A stretch of DNA of 64,000 nucleotides, from positions 47,420,617-47,484,616 of the forward strand of contig CM035173.1 of assembly GCA_020205615.1 (NCBI GenBank). Reading direction: 5' to 3'. Each line of letters opens with the position of its first letter. Positions within the stretch are counted from its first letter, which is position 1. This DNA comes from Panax quinquefolius (taxonomy: Eukaryota; Streptophyta; Magnoliopsida; Apiales; Araliaceae). A program made the position numbers and the translations under genes. Under the pieces are notes generated by a model. It was not told the origin of the DNA, searched no databases, and saw only the letters and a list, made by a program, of their open reading frames with translations. Below, piece after piece: positions 12,396 through 23,970 of the stretch.

Positions 12396-12482
12396 GGTTA
12401 CTAATCATGAGTTACTATTCACGAGTTACTATTCATGAGTTACTATTCACGAGTTACTTATTCACGAGTACTATTCACGAAG
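12396..12482 (+). repeat. TACTATTCACGAG-type tandem repeat in LTR leader
   Basis: About six 13-16-bp units alternating CATGAGTTACTATT and CACGAGTTACTATT. Equivalent arrays lie at 18129-18212, 25566-25640 and 27990-28074, and on the minus strand in C at 53990-54065 and 59158-59221. They sit 250-300 bp downstream of the TATA box in A and B. Confidence 0.65.
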
Positions 12483-13562
12483 CGTGAAGATGTTTTTTGT
12501 GAAATTTCTATCTTTTGGTGTTTGAGTTACTTATTCACGTATACGGACTTTATTCACGATATCTGACCTTTATTCACCGAAAAATAAAATTTCTTCTTTT
12601 TATCCAAAATATCTATTACGGATACTAGCTTTGATTGTATCCATGTTTTGATCATTCTTGAATTTTACTCCACTCGATTACTTATGAAGTATTTTTGAAC
12701 TTGGATTGTTTAAAATACGAATCCTTAATATTGTTCTTTTGTTTCTTTGGATTCGTTTCCTTTAAAATATTTTTCATCATCCTCGGTCCTAAATGATGAT
12801 ATTCTTTGAATATCTTTGGCTCAGTAGTGCAAAAGATGAATGATTTCTTGATGAATATCTTTGGCCCGTAAAGTAAAAGATGAGCAGTGTTGAGATGAAC
12901 ATGACCGATCGATTAATATCTTTGGCAGTAGTGCAAAGATGAGCAGTGTTTAGATGAACATGACTAATTTGGTGAATATCTTTGGCTGTAGTAGCAAAGA
13001 TGAATATTTGATTTGAGATGAATATTGATTGATGTTACAAGGATAAAATATTGATGATGGATTTGTTAAATTCATAGATTATAGTAGATTTCATTTCTAC
13101 GTAACTCTTCTATGAATTATTATTTCATTGCGAATATTGATCCGAAACTTGTTGTTCATTGTATTCTATCAGATTTTTCCTGTTGAAGACTAACGATAAT
13201 TTGTTGTACATTATCTTAGTCATAACATTCTTTCTTGGGCTAGTTGAGCTCACCCTTTTCCTTGTTGTTCCATTTTTCTTCTCGAGGCGAGATTATAGCG
13301 AGGAACTAGTGAGGTGTGGAGTGATGGTTCTAGATAGTTGTTTTAGTAGTCTTCACTATTCTGTAAAATAGTGTATCAATAATGAGGATTTATTTGGGTA
13401 TGTATATTATCTAGAAGACAATAATTGTATTTAAACTCACAGTATATATGTTGTCGTATTTTGCACGACAAATGTATTAATAAAGTTTTAGTTATTTCTG
13501 TACCATGTATTTGGCGACTCAGAATGGGTTGGATGGAATGGACCTATTTTGGGGGCGTCACA

Positions 13563-13582
13563 GTTATCAGAGCTTAGGGATA
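13563..13582 (+). other. PBS of element A
   Basis: GTTATCAGAGCTTAGGG directly follows the LTR. It matches the tRNA-iMet PBS (TGGTATCAGAGC) with loss of part of the GG. It fixes the + orientation. Confidence 0.65.
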
Positions 13583-13749
13583 TGATCTCTGGCGGAGATC
13601 GGGGAATAGAACTAGGAGGGGAGAGATGAGTAAATCCTTCGCTAGTATGTCCTACCTAAGCTTATTTGTTGGTTGGTCATAATATAGGGGTATTATGTGA
13701 TTTGTTAATTTATTTAATTAACCCTTGTTTTTTTATGATAGTTTTTAAG

Positions 13750-14235
13750 AATGGTCACGAGAACGTTAACAATGGAGTGAATGAGATCGTGGAGACACTC
13801 TAATCGCATGACCGAGGATAATGTGATGTCAAAGTGAAGAAGGAATTAGAGATATCCATGTGTGGTGAGTGAAGAATTAATAGTTACCCGAGATAATCGC
13901 AGAGGTAACAGCTGAGAGTGAGGAAGAAGAGGAAGAAGAGGTACCTGAAGAGAGTTTATTAGAGGTATTTTATGATCAAAATGTAGAATTGCAAAATCGT
14001 ATTCATGAGTTAGAAGAGCAGGCTGAAGAATTGCAGGCAGTCGTGGAGCAAAAGGATGCAACAATTCAAGCTTGTGTTACCCGATATGTGATGCTTGAAC
14101 AGAAGCACTCTTTGGCAGAGTATAAGATGATAAAGTTTGGAATCTGAATTTGAAAGAAGAAATAATCGAACAGTGAGAATGAGTGATGCATGGGTAAAAG
14201 GCGCATGACGACGCATTGATATTATGGAAAGAGAT
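13750..14235 (+). pseudogene. Element A acidic coiled-coil ORF, decayed
   Basis: Matches in decayed form the coiled-coil ORF of C: the start (ENVNNGVNE), an acidic run of Glu codons near 13920-13945, the FYDQNVELQNRIHELEEQAEE heptad stretch and a later RRIDIMERDVQ segment. Stops and frameshifts interrupt it early. Where C continues, A jumps straight to the basic, zinc-knuckle part of gag, so the capsid domain is missing. The role of the ORF is unknown; a coiled coil suggests oligomerisation. Confidence 0.55.
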
Positions 14236-14460
14236 GTCCAATATAAAAAGAGAAGATTTAACGATGACGGGAAGACGTCGGCAGCAGCATGAGCACCATC
14301 AACAAATTCTAGGGGAAGAGAACGATCGCCAGTTAGATGCTACAGATGCGGAGAGGAGGGACATATAAGGTCAAACTGTTCAAAGCCTTCCAAGGTATGT
14401 TTTAGTTGTGGAAAAGATGGTCACATAGCTCGATTTTTGTCCTATAGCGAAATCAAGTCC
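14236..14460 (+). pseudogene. Element A gag nucleocapsid fragment with two zinc knuckles
   Basis: A basic stretch (KKRRFN) precedes [14 protein letters not shown] (from about 14338), a perfect CX2CX4HX4C knuckle, then [13 protein letters not shown], whose last Cys is lost to a frame or base change. This is the RNA-binding end of gag. The capsid domain that should precede it is absent. Confidence 0.7.
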
Positions 14461-14559
14461 GGTTGGGACATTGGCACGAGGCGGATCTGAGAAAAGTCAA
14501 AGTCAACGATTCACGGAAGAAGCGTTTGTCGTGGCCGGTCAAAATGCGAGGAACCCGAA

Positions 14560-15070
14560 CGAAGTTAGTACAGGTTAGTTAATTATAAATTCTTGCAAAG
14601 TTTATACCTTACTAGAATCTGGGTTCTACCCATTCTTTTATCTCTCTTACTTGCGCTCAACATTTGAACTTGACTACGGAGAAATTAGACTTTGACCTAT
14701 TTATGGAGAATCCGTTAGGAGAAACTTTCATTACATCCGTTGTTTAGAAATCTTGCTTGATTTAGGTTGGCACTATCACATTACCGTTAACCTTATTTCT
14801 ATAGAGATATTTGCTTTTGATGTGATTTTAAGGTTAACTATTCATCAAATAGAAATTGATTACTTTCGTAAGGTTGTTAGTTTTCATATTCCTAAGCAAC
14901 TTTGTTATTCAATTCAAGTAATCAAACCATTGTAATCAAACATTTTCATATCAAGCCATGAAGTCATTCGTTTATTACGGATGTCAAGTTTTCTTAGTCC
15001 ATGTTATGGATTTGAATAAAGACACGTCAGATTTGAATAATATTCCTGTTGTTATTGATTTTTTCTGACG
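14560..15070 (+). pseudogene. Element A protease region, decayed
   Basis: Recognisable pieces of the retropepsin region and its linker: a SGFYPFFYLSYLRSTFELD-like stretch near 14620, FAFDVILRL near 14810, a histidine/isoleucine-rich HQIEIDYFRKVVSFHIPKQ near 14840, and the D-L-N-K linker near 15010. The catalytic D-S-G is not intact. Several frameshifts are present, some at CTG/CAG sites. Confidence 0.5.
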
Positions 15071-15079
15071 TATTTCTTG

Positions 15080-15665
15080 AAGAATTTCTTGGTTTACTCC
15101 CAAAGACTGATATTAAATTTTGTATCGACTTTGAACCCCGGTGACAAAACTCATTTCTAAAATCTCATATCGAATGGCTCCTATTGAACTTCAGGAGTTA
15201 AAAATTCAACTATAGAATTTGGTACCTGAGCTTTTATCTGGTGACTTCCTTTGTGGAATGCACCGAAGCCAGACTCTCCGTAGGGGACACCATATTCGTG
15301 CAATAGTAAACTGATAGGTGTCATTGTAACGTGCTATCCAAGGTTGGGATATGAGTCACAGTTGAGAACAACCTAAGTAGGTAATCGAAATACGTAGCTT
15401 TCTAGGCTTAGTTGGTTATTATCGGAGATTGGTTGAAGGATATTCTCGAATCGCTATTCCATTAACGCAACTAACTCGTAGAGATACAAAATTCGAATGG
15501 AGCAAGGAATGTGGGAAGAGCTTGAAGAACTCAAGAGGAGACCCATTTCAATTACATGTTACGACCATGCCATCCGGAAAAGCGAACATGGTAGGCGGCG
15601 TGTTGAGTAGAAGATCGTATACACAAATGAAAGTACGATATTGTCAAAGACTCATTTCATTATAA
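15080..15665 (+). pseudogene. Element A RT/RNase H/linker remnants
   Basis: Starts with the RT N-terminal region (LPKTDIKFCIDFEP, then the MAPIEL-like segment near 15175) and is then scrambled. The RT catalytic core is missing. Pieces from the RT/RNase H connection (SRIAIPLTQLTRRDTKFEWS near 15445) and the end of RNase H (ANMVGGVLSRRSY near 15585) follow. These parts are contiguous in an intact element only over more than 1 kb, so at least one internal deletion is required. Confidence 0.5.
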
Positions 15666-16195
15666 TTTACAAATAATAGAGACGGAGATGAAAACTCTAG
15701 TTACCCAGCGTGATGATATCTGAGTATAATCGACTTTAATCGATAAAGTTAAAGGCATTCAAGCTACACACCGGAAATGATGAATTTGAAGAAGGAGGTG
15801 CAAGAAGTTGTTATTTCAAAAGCGAGAATCGGTGAGGTGAGGAAAGCTCAAACCTTCGATTTATTAATCCATTTGAAATTCTCGATCGAATAGGGGCGTG
15901 GCCTATAGACTCGTTTTATCGCCAAGTATGACGCGTGTTCATAACGTTTTCACGTATCAATGTTACGTAAATATGTGGACGACCGAACTACGTCATTGAG
16001 TTAGAACAGGACGAGATAGCCGAAGACTTAACGTATGAGGAGGTACTGTCAAGATCTTGGATAGGAAAGAACATGTCCCATATGTCTGAGGTTATACCAC
16101 AAGTTAAAGTTTTGTGGAGAAACCATGCTATTGAGGAAATGACACGGGAGTTGGAAGCGGAAATGAAAGCGAGGTATTCTCATCTTTTGAAAACA
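15666..16195 (+). pseudogene. Element A integrase C-terminus and chromodomain, decayed
   Basis: A linker (KVKGIQATHRK) is followed directly by the GPY/F-end region (VAYRLVLSPSMTRVHNVF near 15900) and a chromodomain-like tail (PQVKVLWRNHAIEEMTREL near 16100), as in chromoviruses of the Tekay/Del type. The integrase zinc finger and DDE core are absent. The junction occurs at the same place as in element C (about 56215-56260). Confidence 0.6.
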
Positions 16196-16231
16196 CCAGT
16201 CGTCACGACAATTTCGAGGGACGAAATTTCA

Positions 16232-16244
16232 TAAGGAGGGAGGT
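16232..16244 (+). other. PPT of element A
   Basis: The purine tract TAAGGAGGGAGGT directly precedes the 3' LTR start and follows GACGAAATTTCA, the usual chromovirus 3' end. It would prime plus-strand synthesis. Confidence 0.7.
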
Positions 16245-16542
16245 TGTAAGACCCCAAATTATTAATAAATGAAATTTATTTTCCTCTATTTATTATTTTG
16301 AAATAGTAAGGGGTTGATTTGATTAATGTGGATAGTTATGGGTAAAATACATAAATATATTTGAATAAGCAAGTGGTTATAAAATATTCATTATTGTTGG
16401 AGAATATTCGGTTTGGTCGTGGAATATTAAATCTGTCGGAGAATATTAAATGCAATGGCCTTGATCTTTTCTTGGGCCCCAACTTGAAAGCGATTGGATG
16501 AAGAAAGCGACAAATATAAGTTGTTTATAAATAACTTACGTA
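16245..16542 (+). mobile_element. Element A 3' LTR, first part
   Basis: The first 298 bp of the 3' LTR (TGTAAGACCCC...), ending ...TTACGTA where B is inserted. It continues at 26647-29136. Confidence 0.85.
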
Positions 16543-19226
16543 TGTAAGACCCCAACTTATTATTAATGAAATTTAATTTTTTCTATTTATTATTTTGAAA
16601 TAGTAAGGGTTGATTTGATTAATGTGGATAGTTAGGGTAAAATACATAAATATTTCAAAATAAGCAAGTGGTTATAAAATATTCATTGTTGTGGGAAATA
16701 TTCGTTTGGTCGTGGAATATTAAATGCTTTGTCGGGGAATATTAAATGCGACGGTAGCGATGATATGGGCCCCATGTGAAAGCGATTGGATGAAAAAAGC
16801 GACAAATATAAGTGGTTTAAAATAACGGCGTGGTTATTACAGATTATCTTGTTAAAATACCGGTGGTTAAAACACGGTAGCACTGCAGTATTGCACAATT
16901 ATTGATTCTTACGTGAAGGCACTTTACTCAATAATGGTTACGATAATTATTGTTCGATATTTTATTGAGTTAATAATTGTTGCGTTGATATTTTATATTG
17001 ATGTTGTTTTGATAATTGTCATTACGATTATTTTTCATTATCGAGCAATAATTCATATTATCTGAATAATATTATTAGATAACATTATTGGCAATGTCTA
17101 GAAATTTACGTAAGGAGAGGTTTGGTCACCTAATTGCGGCTTGATGAAGAAATTCTTATTGGAAAGCCCCTCTTTCACAGGAAGCTGCCGGTTGTCAATA
17201 ATGTGATTATGTAATATTATTTATGAATAATTAATTATTGATTTATATGATGAGGAAAATATTGATTTTATGAGGATATAGATGGAGAAAATTTTTAATG
17301 TGACAATTGTTGAAAATTAATATTTTATCTTTTTCTGATAAAATAATTCATTTAAATATATTATTTTAATAATATATTAACGATGATATTTTTACAATGA
17401 ATGTGGGATATATGAGTATATGAGGAGGAAGAGTATTTTTGTGGCATTAAATGTTTAACACATGTTTTGTGTGTTGGTGGACACAATTATTGACCGAAAT
17501 TTGATTATAGCCTGTAAAATCGTCCGTTTGTGGATTTCGGTCAATTTCTATTTGGAATTTGGAAAAACTTTCTTCTAAAATGTTGTAGAGAATTGAATTT
17601 TCTATAAAAACTCATGAGATTTGAATTTTACGATGAAAGGGCTATTTAGTATGAATTATTGAAGTTAGAAGTTAAAATAATTAATTTTTGGGAGTTTTAG
17701 TTAATTATTTTGAGAAAAACATTTTTTGCAACTAAGTTGGCCTCACATGTGATTTAAATGGGCTGAGATCAGTTGTCTACAGGTGGGCTAAAGAAAATGT
17801 GAAAAATATATTAATATTATATTCAATTTTACGCTTTGGTGTTCTAAGCATTTTCCTATAAATAGGGTGCTTAGGTTAGAATTGAAAAACACACCGTAAA
17901 CCTGAAGTTTCTCTCTATTTTCTCTCGATATATTGGCGTATTCTTGTGAGTATACTTTGAGTATTGTTAGGCGGTGCAAGTTCCTTGACTTATATACGGT
18001 ATTCACTAGAAGTACTAATCTTTCGAGGTAAGGATGTTATTTTCTTCTCAAATGATATTATTTCTTCAATATCATTATCTTTGAAATATTGGTTGGAACT
18101 TTTTATCAAATTTGGAACTTTTTCATGTGGGGTTACTATTCATGAGTTACTTATTCACGAGTTACTATTCATGAGTTACTATTCACGATTACTTATTCAC
18201 GAGTACTATTCGTGAAGCGTGAAGATGTTTTTTTGTGGAATTTCTATCTTTTGGTGTAGAGTTACTTATTCACATGATATACAAGCACTATTCACGTATC
18301 TGCACTATTCATAGAAAAATAAAATTTCTTCTTTTTGTCCAAAATATCTATACGGATACTAGCTTTGATTGTATCCATGTTTTGATCATTCTTGAATTTT
18401 ACACCACTATGATTATTTTGAGGTATTTTTGAACATGGATAAAACAAAGTACGAATCCTTAATCCTTAATCCTTGTCATTTTGTTTCCTTTGGATTCGTT
18501 TCTTTAAAAAATATTTTTCATCATCCTCGGTCTTAAATGATGATATTATTGAATATCTTTGGCACATGTAGTGCAAAGATGAATGATTTCTGAAGAATAT
18601 CTTTGGTCGTAGTGCAAAGATGAGCAGTGTTTAGATGAACATGATTAATGATGAATATCTTTGGCTGTAGTGCAAAGATGAATATTTGATTCGGATGTAT
18701 ATTGATTGATGTTACAAGGATAAAAGATAGGCGATGAACTTTTAAATTCATACATAGAAGATAGTAGTTTGCATTCTCTACTTAACTCTTCTAATGAATT
18801 ATTATTTCAGCTGCTGAATATTGATTTAAAATTTGTTGTCTATTGCATTCTATTAGATTTTTCCTGTTGAAGACTAACGGTAATTTGTTGTATATTATCT
18901 TAGTCATAATATTCTTTCTTGGGCTAGTTGAGCTCACCCTTTTCCTTTTTGTTCCATTTTTCTTCTCAGGAGGCGAGAATATAGCGAGTACGAGTCGGGG
19001 TATGGAATGAAGGTTTAGAAAGGATTGTTTAGTAGTCCTCACCATTTTTGTAAAATAATGTATCAATAAATGTGATGAGGATTTAATTGAGTATGGATAT
19101 TGTCTAGAAGATAATATTTGTATTCAAACTCAGCTTTTTCTTGTTGTATTAATAAAGTTGTAGTTGTTTACGTACCATGTATTGACAACTCAAAATAGGT
19201 GATGTATACCTTTTTTGGGGGCGTCA
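16543..19226 (+). mobile_element. Element B 5' LTR
   Basis: Starts TGTAAGACCCC and ends GGGGGCGTCA, followed by TGAT and the PBS. It contains a TATA box at 17857, a CT-rich leader near 17910-17930, the TACTATTCACG array (18129-18212) and ATCTTTGGC/GTGCAAAGATGA repeats (about 18550-18690). No coding domain. Confidence 0.85.
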
Positions 19227-19230
19227 TGAT

Positions 19231-19245
19231 TGGTATCGAGCTTAG
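19231..19245 (+). other. PBS of element B
   Basis: TGGTATCGAGCTTAG, matching the iMet-type PBS TGGTATCAGAGC except at CAG, read here as CG. It lies 4 bp after the LTR end. Confidence 0.75.
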
Positions 19246-19417
19246 GGATATGATCTCTGGCGGAGATCGGGGAATAGAACTAGGAGGAGGCGAGTAAATC
19301 CTTTCGCTAGTGTGTCCTACCTAAGCTTATTTTTTTAGTTAGTTAGGTATATAAGGATATTATGTGATATATTGATTTCCTTAATTAACCCTTGTTTTAT
19401 GACAGCGGTATTTGAGA

Positions 19418-20640
19418 ATGTCGATTGAGAATATTAACAATGGAAATGAGACCAGTGGAGACGCTGTACTCACCAACGAGGAGAGCGTGTAAGCAGTGGC
19501 AATGTTCCTCCTGTGAACAACACCACCGAAAAGAGATGATGAGCGAGGGGATGTTTAGAAGCTTTTACGATTCATGCAAAATCGGACGAGGAGACTCGTG
19601 TTCAAAATACAAGAGGAAATGATAGCAATTCACGGGTTGTCACAAACAAGAGTTCAAAAAGTTGGGACCACGAATTTAAGGAAAGCGAGATCCGATCATG
19701 GCGGAAACATGGGTCAAACAAATTACCAAGATATTCGATGTCTTGGGATGCGGAGGAACAGAAGGTTCCATTCGCCACCTTTATGTTCCTCATGGCGAGG
19801 CGGACTCATTTGGTGGGAGATGCGTAAGCGTCCATCCATCCGGTACTTTTCGGCATGTCTTGGGAAGCGTTTGAAACTATTTAATGACAAATACTTTCAC
19901 GAAAGTGTTAAACGTCGTATGAAGGAAGTGGAGTTCATCGATTAGAGCAAAACAACATAGCGGTGTCTCGATGCGAGGCAAAGTTTGCGAGTTATCTAGG
20001 TTTGCACCTCATTTGGTGGAGAATGAGTAACGTATGATGCGGATGTTTCTTAGAGGTTTGAAACCCGGCATATGTCGGTATCTCATTTCTCATAAACTTT
20101 CTCTCTATTCGAGATGTTGTAAGCGAAGGGCTCAATTATTAGGCGAGATAACGAGTGCGGTCGGTTGAGGACCACAACCGAGGATCGTACGGAGATAGCG
20201 GTCAGCAGAATAATGATAACCCGGCGGAAAAAAGCAGACGGACAAAAATGGTAACCACTCTGGTGGTAATCATGGCCGTGAAAAAGAAGAAGCGAGTCGG
20301 GGAGGAGATTTTAAAAAGAGGAGATTTAACAACGACCATATGAAGGCAGCGGTCTTGGTGACAAGATTGGTTCTAGGGAGGAGAAACGACCACCGGTCGT
20401 ATGCTATAAATGCGGGAAGAGGGACATATCGGTCAAGCTGTCACAACGATTCAAGATATGCTATAATTGTGGAAAGGAAGGACATATCGCTCGAGATTAT
20501 GCGGTAGCGAAACCTAGTTCAATGGGGATGGTGACTCAAAAGACATCCCGAGAAAAGTCAAAGTCAAGCGATTTCGGAAGAAAGCGTTTGTTGTGGTTGG
20601 TCAAAATGCGAGGAACCCAAGCGAGGTGATCACGGGTAAG
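19418..20640 (+). pseudogene. Element B gag (capsid and nucleocapsid), frameshifted
   Basis: Gag packages the RNA into cytoplasmic virus-like particles. The start MSIENINNG at 19418 resembles the start of C's first ORF, but the long coiled coil of C is not seen. Capsid motifs follow in shifting frames: AETWVKQITKIFDVLG (from about 19697), FATFM-like near 19775, WEAFETIFNDKYFHESVKRR near 19862 and MRMFLRGLKPG near 20035. The basic region KKKKRVGE lies at 20280. Zinc knuckles are at 20400-20500; the second, CYNCGKEGHIARDY, has lost its final Cys and the first is frame-broken. Confidence 0.7.
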
Positions 20641-21130
20641 CTATTTATAAATTCTTGCGAAGTTTATACCTTACCAATCTGGGGTGCTACCCATTCATTT
20701 ATCTCTCTGCTTGTGCTCAACGTTTAAACTTGACTCAGGAGAAATTAGACTTTGACTATCTCTGTGGAAACTCAGTTAGGAGAAACTTTCATCACATCCA
20801 CTTTGTTTATAAATCTTGTTTGATTGAGTTGGCACCATCACCTTACATTGACCTTATCTCTTTAAAGATACTTGCTTTTGATGTGATTTTAGGGATTGAT
20901 TGGTTAACTACTCATCATGCCAAAATTGATTGTTTTCGTAAGGTTGTTAGTTTTCATATTCCTAATCAACGACTTTGTTATGCGAATTCAAGCAACTAAA
21001 CCATTAAAATCAATCCTTTGTCATATCTAATCATAAAGCTATTCGTTTATTGAAAAAGCGGATGTCAAGCTTTCTTAGCCCATGTTATGGATTTGAATAA
21101 AGACACGTCAAATTTGAATAATATTCTGTT
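20641..21130 (+). pseudogene. Element B protease (retropepsin-like)
   Basis: GATHSFIS near 20688 follows a damaged active site: the expected D-S-G reads as I-W-G, with the damage at a CTG-type site. Then comes LISLKILAFDVILGIDWLTT (about 20845-20905), the ILG-x-DWL flap/helix motif of Ty3 proteases. Most of 20655-20999 is open. Protease cleaves Gag-Pol during particle maturation; this copy looks inactive as read. Confidence 0.65.
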
Positions 21131-22010
21131 GTTATTGACTTTTCGGCGTATTTCTAGAAGAACTTCCGTCTACCCCCGAGCGTGAAGTTGAATTCTTTAT
21201 TGATCTTGAACTTTGTACAAAGCCCATTTCTAAACCCCATATCGAATGGCTCTATTGAACTTGAGTTAAAGGTCCAACTACGAGGAATTGTTGGACATCG
21301 GTTTCATTAAATCTAGTACATCTCCTTGGGGTGCTCTGTTTTATTTGTAAAGAAGAAGAAAGGCGGGAGTATGCGACTTTTGTATTGACTATCGGGAATT
21401 GAACCATGTCACCATCAAGAATAGGTATCCTCTACCTCGTATTGATGACTTGTTTGACCGATTGCAAGGGCATAATTCTTTTCAAAATCGATCTTCGATT
21501 ACGGATATCATCGGTGAAGATTAGGCGAGGATATTCCAAAGCGCCTTGAACTTCGGTATGGGCATTATGAATTCTTAGTCATGTCTCTTCGGACTAACTA
21601 ATGCTCTGCTGGCTTTCATGGATATGATGAACCAAGTATTCAAGGAATATTTGGATCGATTCGTTGTTGTCTTTATTGATGACATCCTTATATATTCAAA
21701 AGTCGTGAAGATCATGAGCACCATTTGAAATTTGGTACTCAAAGGCTTCGTGAAAACAAACTATATGCCAAATTGAAGAAATGCGAGTTACGGCTTGAGG
21801 AAGTAGCATTCCTTGGGCACGTGGTGTCGAAACATGGAGTATCTGTTGATCGGTGAAGATTGAAGCCATACAAAGTTGGGAGCAAAAGTCGGTGATGAAA
21901 TCACGTAGCTTTTGGGCTTATTTGGTTATTATCGGAGATTCGTGGAAGGTTTTCTCGAATCGCTACTCCATTAACTTCAGCTAACTTGGAAGGATACAAA
22001 ATTCGTTTGG
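21131..22010 (+). pseudogene. Element B reverse transcriptase, frameshifted
   Basis: RT motifs in order: EREVEFFIDLE region near 21180, the SPWG segment near 21322, the DYRELN-type segment near 21385, [18 protein letters not shown] near 21420-21470 and the catalytic [12 protein letters not shown] at 21666-21701, with both Asp of F/Y-x-DD intact. LKKCEL and FLGHVVS follow near 21775-21830. It copies element RNA into DNA in the particle. Frame changes separate these blocks, several at CAG/CTG/CCTGG sites. Confidence 0.75.
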
Positions 22011-22460
22011 AGCGAAGAATGCGAGAAGAGTTTCCAAGAGCTTAAGAGGAGACTTATTTGGCACTGTTCTAACAATACCATCTGGTTCGGATGGATTTGT
22101 TATCTCTGACGATGCTTGAGGCAAAGGGTTAGGATGTGTTCTCATGCAGCGTGGGAAAGTCATAGCCTATGCCTCGCGACAACTTAAAGAGTATGAGAGG
22201 AATTATCCTACTCATGATCTAGAGTTAGCGGTGATCGTTTTCACGCTAAAGATATGGAGGCACTATCTATATGGGGAGAAAGTGGAGATATATTCGGACC
22301 ATAAAAGCCTTAAATATTTCTTCACTCAAAAAAGAACTCAACATGCTGGCGAATGACGTTGGCTCGAGTTATTGAAAGACTACGACCACACTATTCAATA
22401 CCATCTTGGAAAAGCGAGCGTGGTAGGTGACGGCGTTGAGTAGAAGATCATATGCGAGAG
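22011..22460 (+). pseudogene. Element B RNase H
   Basis: The first catalytic block reads SDDA then a stop (TGA) where Ser is expected (about 22110). The long open stretch 22144-22356 carries [20 protein letters not shown], the [20 protein letters not shown] helix with catalytic Glu, and the [14 protein letters not shown] block with Asp and His. It ends at the H-TIQYHLGKAS segment near 22395. RNase H removes the RNA template strand. Confidence 0.75.
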
Positions 22461-23500
22461 CGAGTGCGATGATGTCAAGTATCTGCGTAGAGCCAACTTT
22501 AATAGAAAAAGTTAAGGTTGCTCGAACCCTTGGGCCGGAAGTCGATCGTATGAAGAAGAAAGTACAAGAAGGAGCTATTTGGGCGAGAATTGATGAAGAA
22601 GGAATACTTGAGTCCACTCTGAACTTTGTGTTCCTAACGACTCGATTTGAAGTACAAGATTATGATGGAGGCACACAATACACCATTTGCAATCCATCAC
22701 GGAAGTACTAAAATGTATCGTGATCTTGACATACATTTTGGTGGAACAATATGAGAGAGAGATTGCAAAGTTTATCTCAATGTGTTTAACTTGTCGGCGT
22801 GTAAAAGGCGAGCATCTAGTACCTAAGGGGTCGTTGCAACCACTTGAGATTCGAAATGGAAGTGGGAACACATTACCATGGATTTCGTTACGGGTATTCC
22901 TACGGTTTCTCGGGGCATCAATGCTATTTGGATTATTGTTGATAGATTAACCAAGTACGCTCATTTCTTTTTGCGTCGGAGACTTATTCACTTGAGCGTC
23001 TTGCTAGTATATGCGTGAATGAGATTGTGAGGTTGCATGGCATGCCGGTATCCATAGTTTGGATCGTGACCCAAGATTCACTTCAAGATTTTGGGTTAGC
23101 TTGCAAAAAGCTATGGAGCGCAGATTTACGATTGATTCGGCATACCATCCTCAAGCAGACGGACAATCGAAAGGACTATTCAAACTCTTGAAGATTTATT
23201 AAGACTACGTGTCCAGAGACTTCAAAGGCGGTTAGGATAAGTATTTACCATTGGTGGAATTCTCCTACAACAAGCAGATTATCGGCAAGTATAGGTGTAG
23301 CTCCATTTGAAGCATTATATGGACGAAAGTGTCGCTCTCCGGTATGTTGGGGACGAGGTGGGTGAAGCAACCTTTGTTGGGACCCGAGAGTTGATACGTA
23401 TGACTACGGAAAAGATCCAAATGATTGACAAGCGTATACAAAGCGGCACAAGATCGACAAAAGAGTTATGCGGATCTTCATCGAAAGGGCGTGGAATTTA
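22461..23500 (+). pseudogene. Element B integrase (zinc finger and DDE core), frameshifted
   Basis: The linker EPTLIEKVKVARTLGPEV is followed by the second half of the HHCC zinc finger (CLTCRRVKGEH near 22775) and core blocks: TMDFVTG-like with first Asp near 22875, INAIWIIVDRLTKYAHF near 22920-22970, the DRDPRFTS block with second Asp near 23065 and AYHPQADGQSER-like with the Glu near 23150, where one base is lost. The MKHYMDESVALRYVGDE stretch at 23307 is the post-core region in a shifted frame. It inserts element DNA into the chromosome. Confidence 0.7.
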
Positions 23501-23940
23501 GTGTAGGGGATCATGTATTATTGTGAGTTGCTCCATGGAAGGGAGTTACAAGATTTGGGAAGAGAGGAAAGCTCGATCCACGATTTATTGGTCCATTTCA
23601 AATTCTTGACCGAGTAGGAAATGTAGCCTATAGACTCGCGTTACCTCAAAGTATGTCTCGTGTTCATAATGTGTTTTCATATCTCGTACTTCGTAAATAT
23701 GTGAAAGACCGAACCACATTATAGAGTTAGAAGCAGGACGAGATAGCAGAAGACTTAACGTATGAGGAGGTACTGTTAAGATTTTTTGGATAGGAAGGAG
23801 CATGTCCTGCCATGAAAGGTCATACCACAAGTTAAAGTTTTGTGGAGGAATCATGCTTATAGAGGAAATGACACAGGAATTGGAAGCGGAAATGAAAGCG
23901 AGGTATCCTCACCTTTTGAAACACCAATACGTACGTCAAT
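23501..23940 (+). pseudogene. Element B GPY/F region and chromodomain
   Basis: The GPF-type block LDPRFIGPFQILDRVGNVAYRL (about 23570-23640) and SMSRVHNVFSY lead into a chromodomain-like end: YEEV, DRKEHV, an LVKVLWRNH-equivalent near 23830-23860, EEMTQELEAEMKARYPHLL to about 23925. Chromodomains of this type are thought to guide integration to heterochromatin. One frameshift lies between the two halves. Confidence 0.7.
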
Positions 23941-23956
23941 TTCGAGGACGAAATTT

Positions 23957-23970
23957 CATAAGGAGGAGGT
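23957..23970 (+). other. PPT of element B
   Basis: CATAAGGAGGAGGT directly before the 3' LTR start at 23971, preceded by GACGAAATTT. Confidence 0.75.

Larger units (their letters stand above)
10761..13562 (+). mobile_element. Element A 5' LTR (2802 bp)
   Basis: TG...CA bounded and immediately followed by the PBS. It contains a TATA box (TATAAATA at 12114), a CT-rich start-site region (about 12160-12185), a tandem TACTATTCACGAG-type array (12396-12482) and a run of ATATCTTTGGC...GTGCAAAGATGA units (about 12795-13010). No domain-bearing ORF is present. Compared with the 3' LTR, many differences fall at CAG/CTG sites. Confidence 0.85.

Noticed and set aside
13159..13371. 70-codon hydrophobic ORF in A 5' LTR as a membrane protein
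   Set aside because: Sits within the LTR, is not kept in the same form in the other LTRs, and hydrophobicity follows from T-rich sequence.
22369..22871. Minus-strand ORFs across element B integrase linker
   Set aside because: The plus strand carries recognisable integrase text at the same place; the minus ORFs are shadows.
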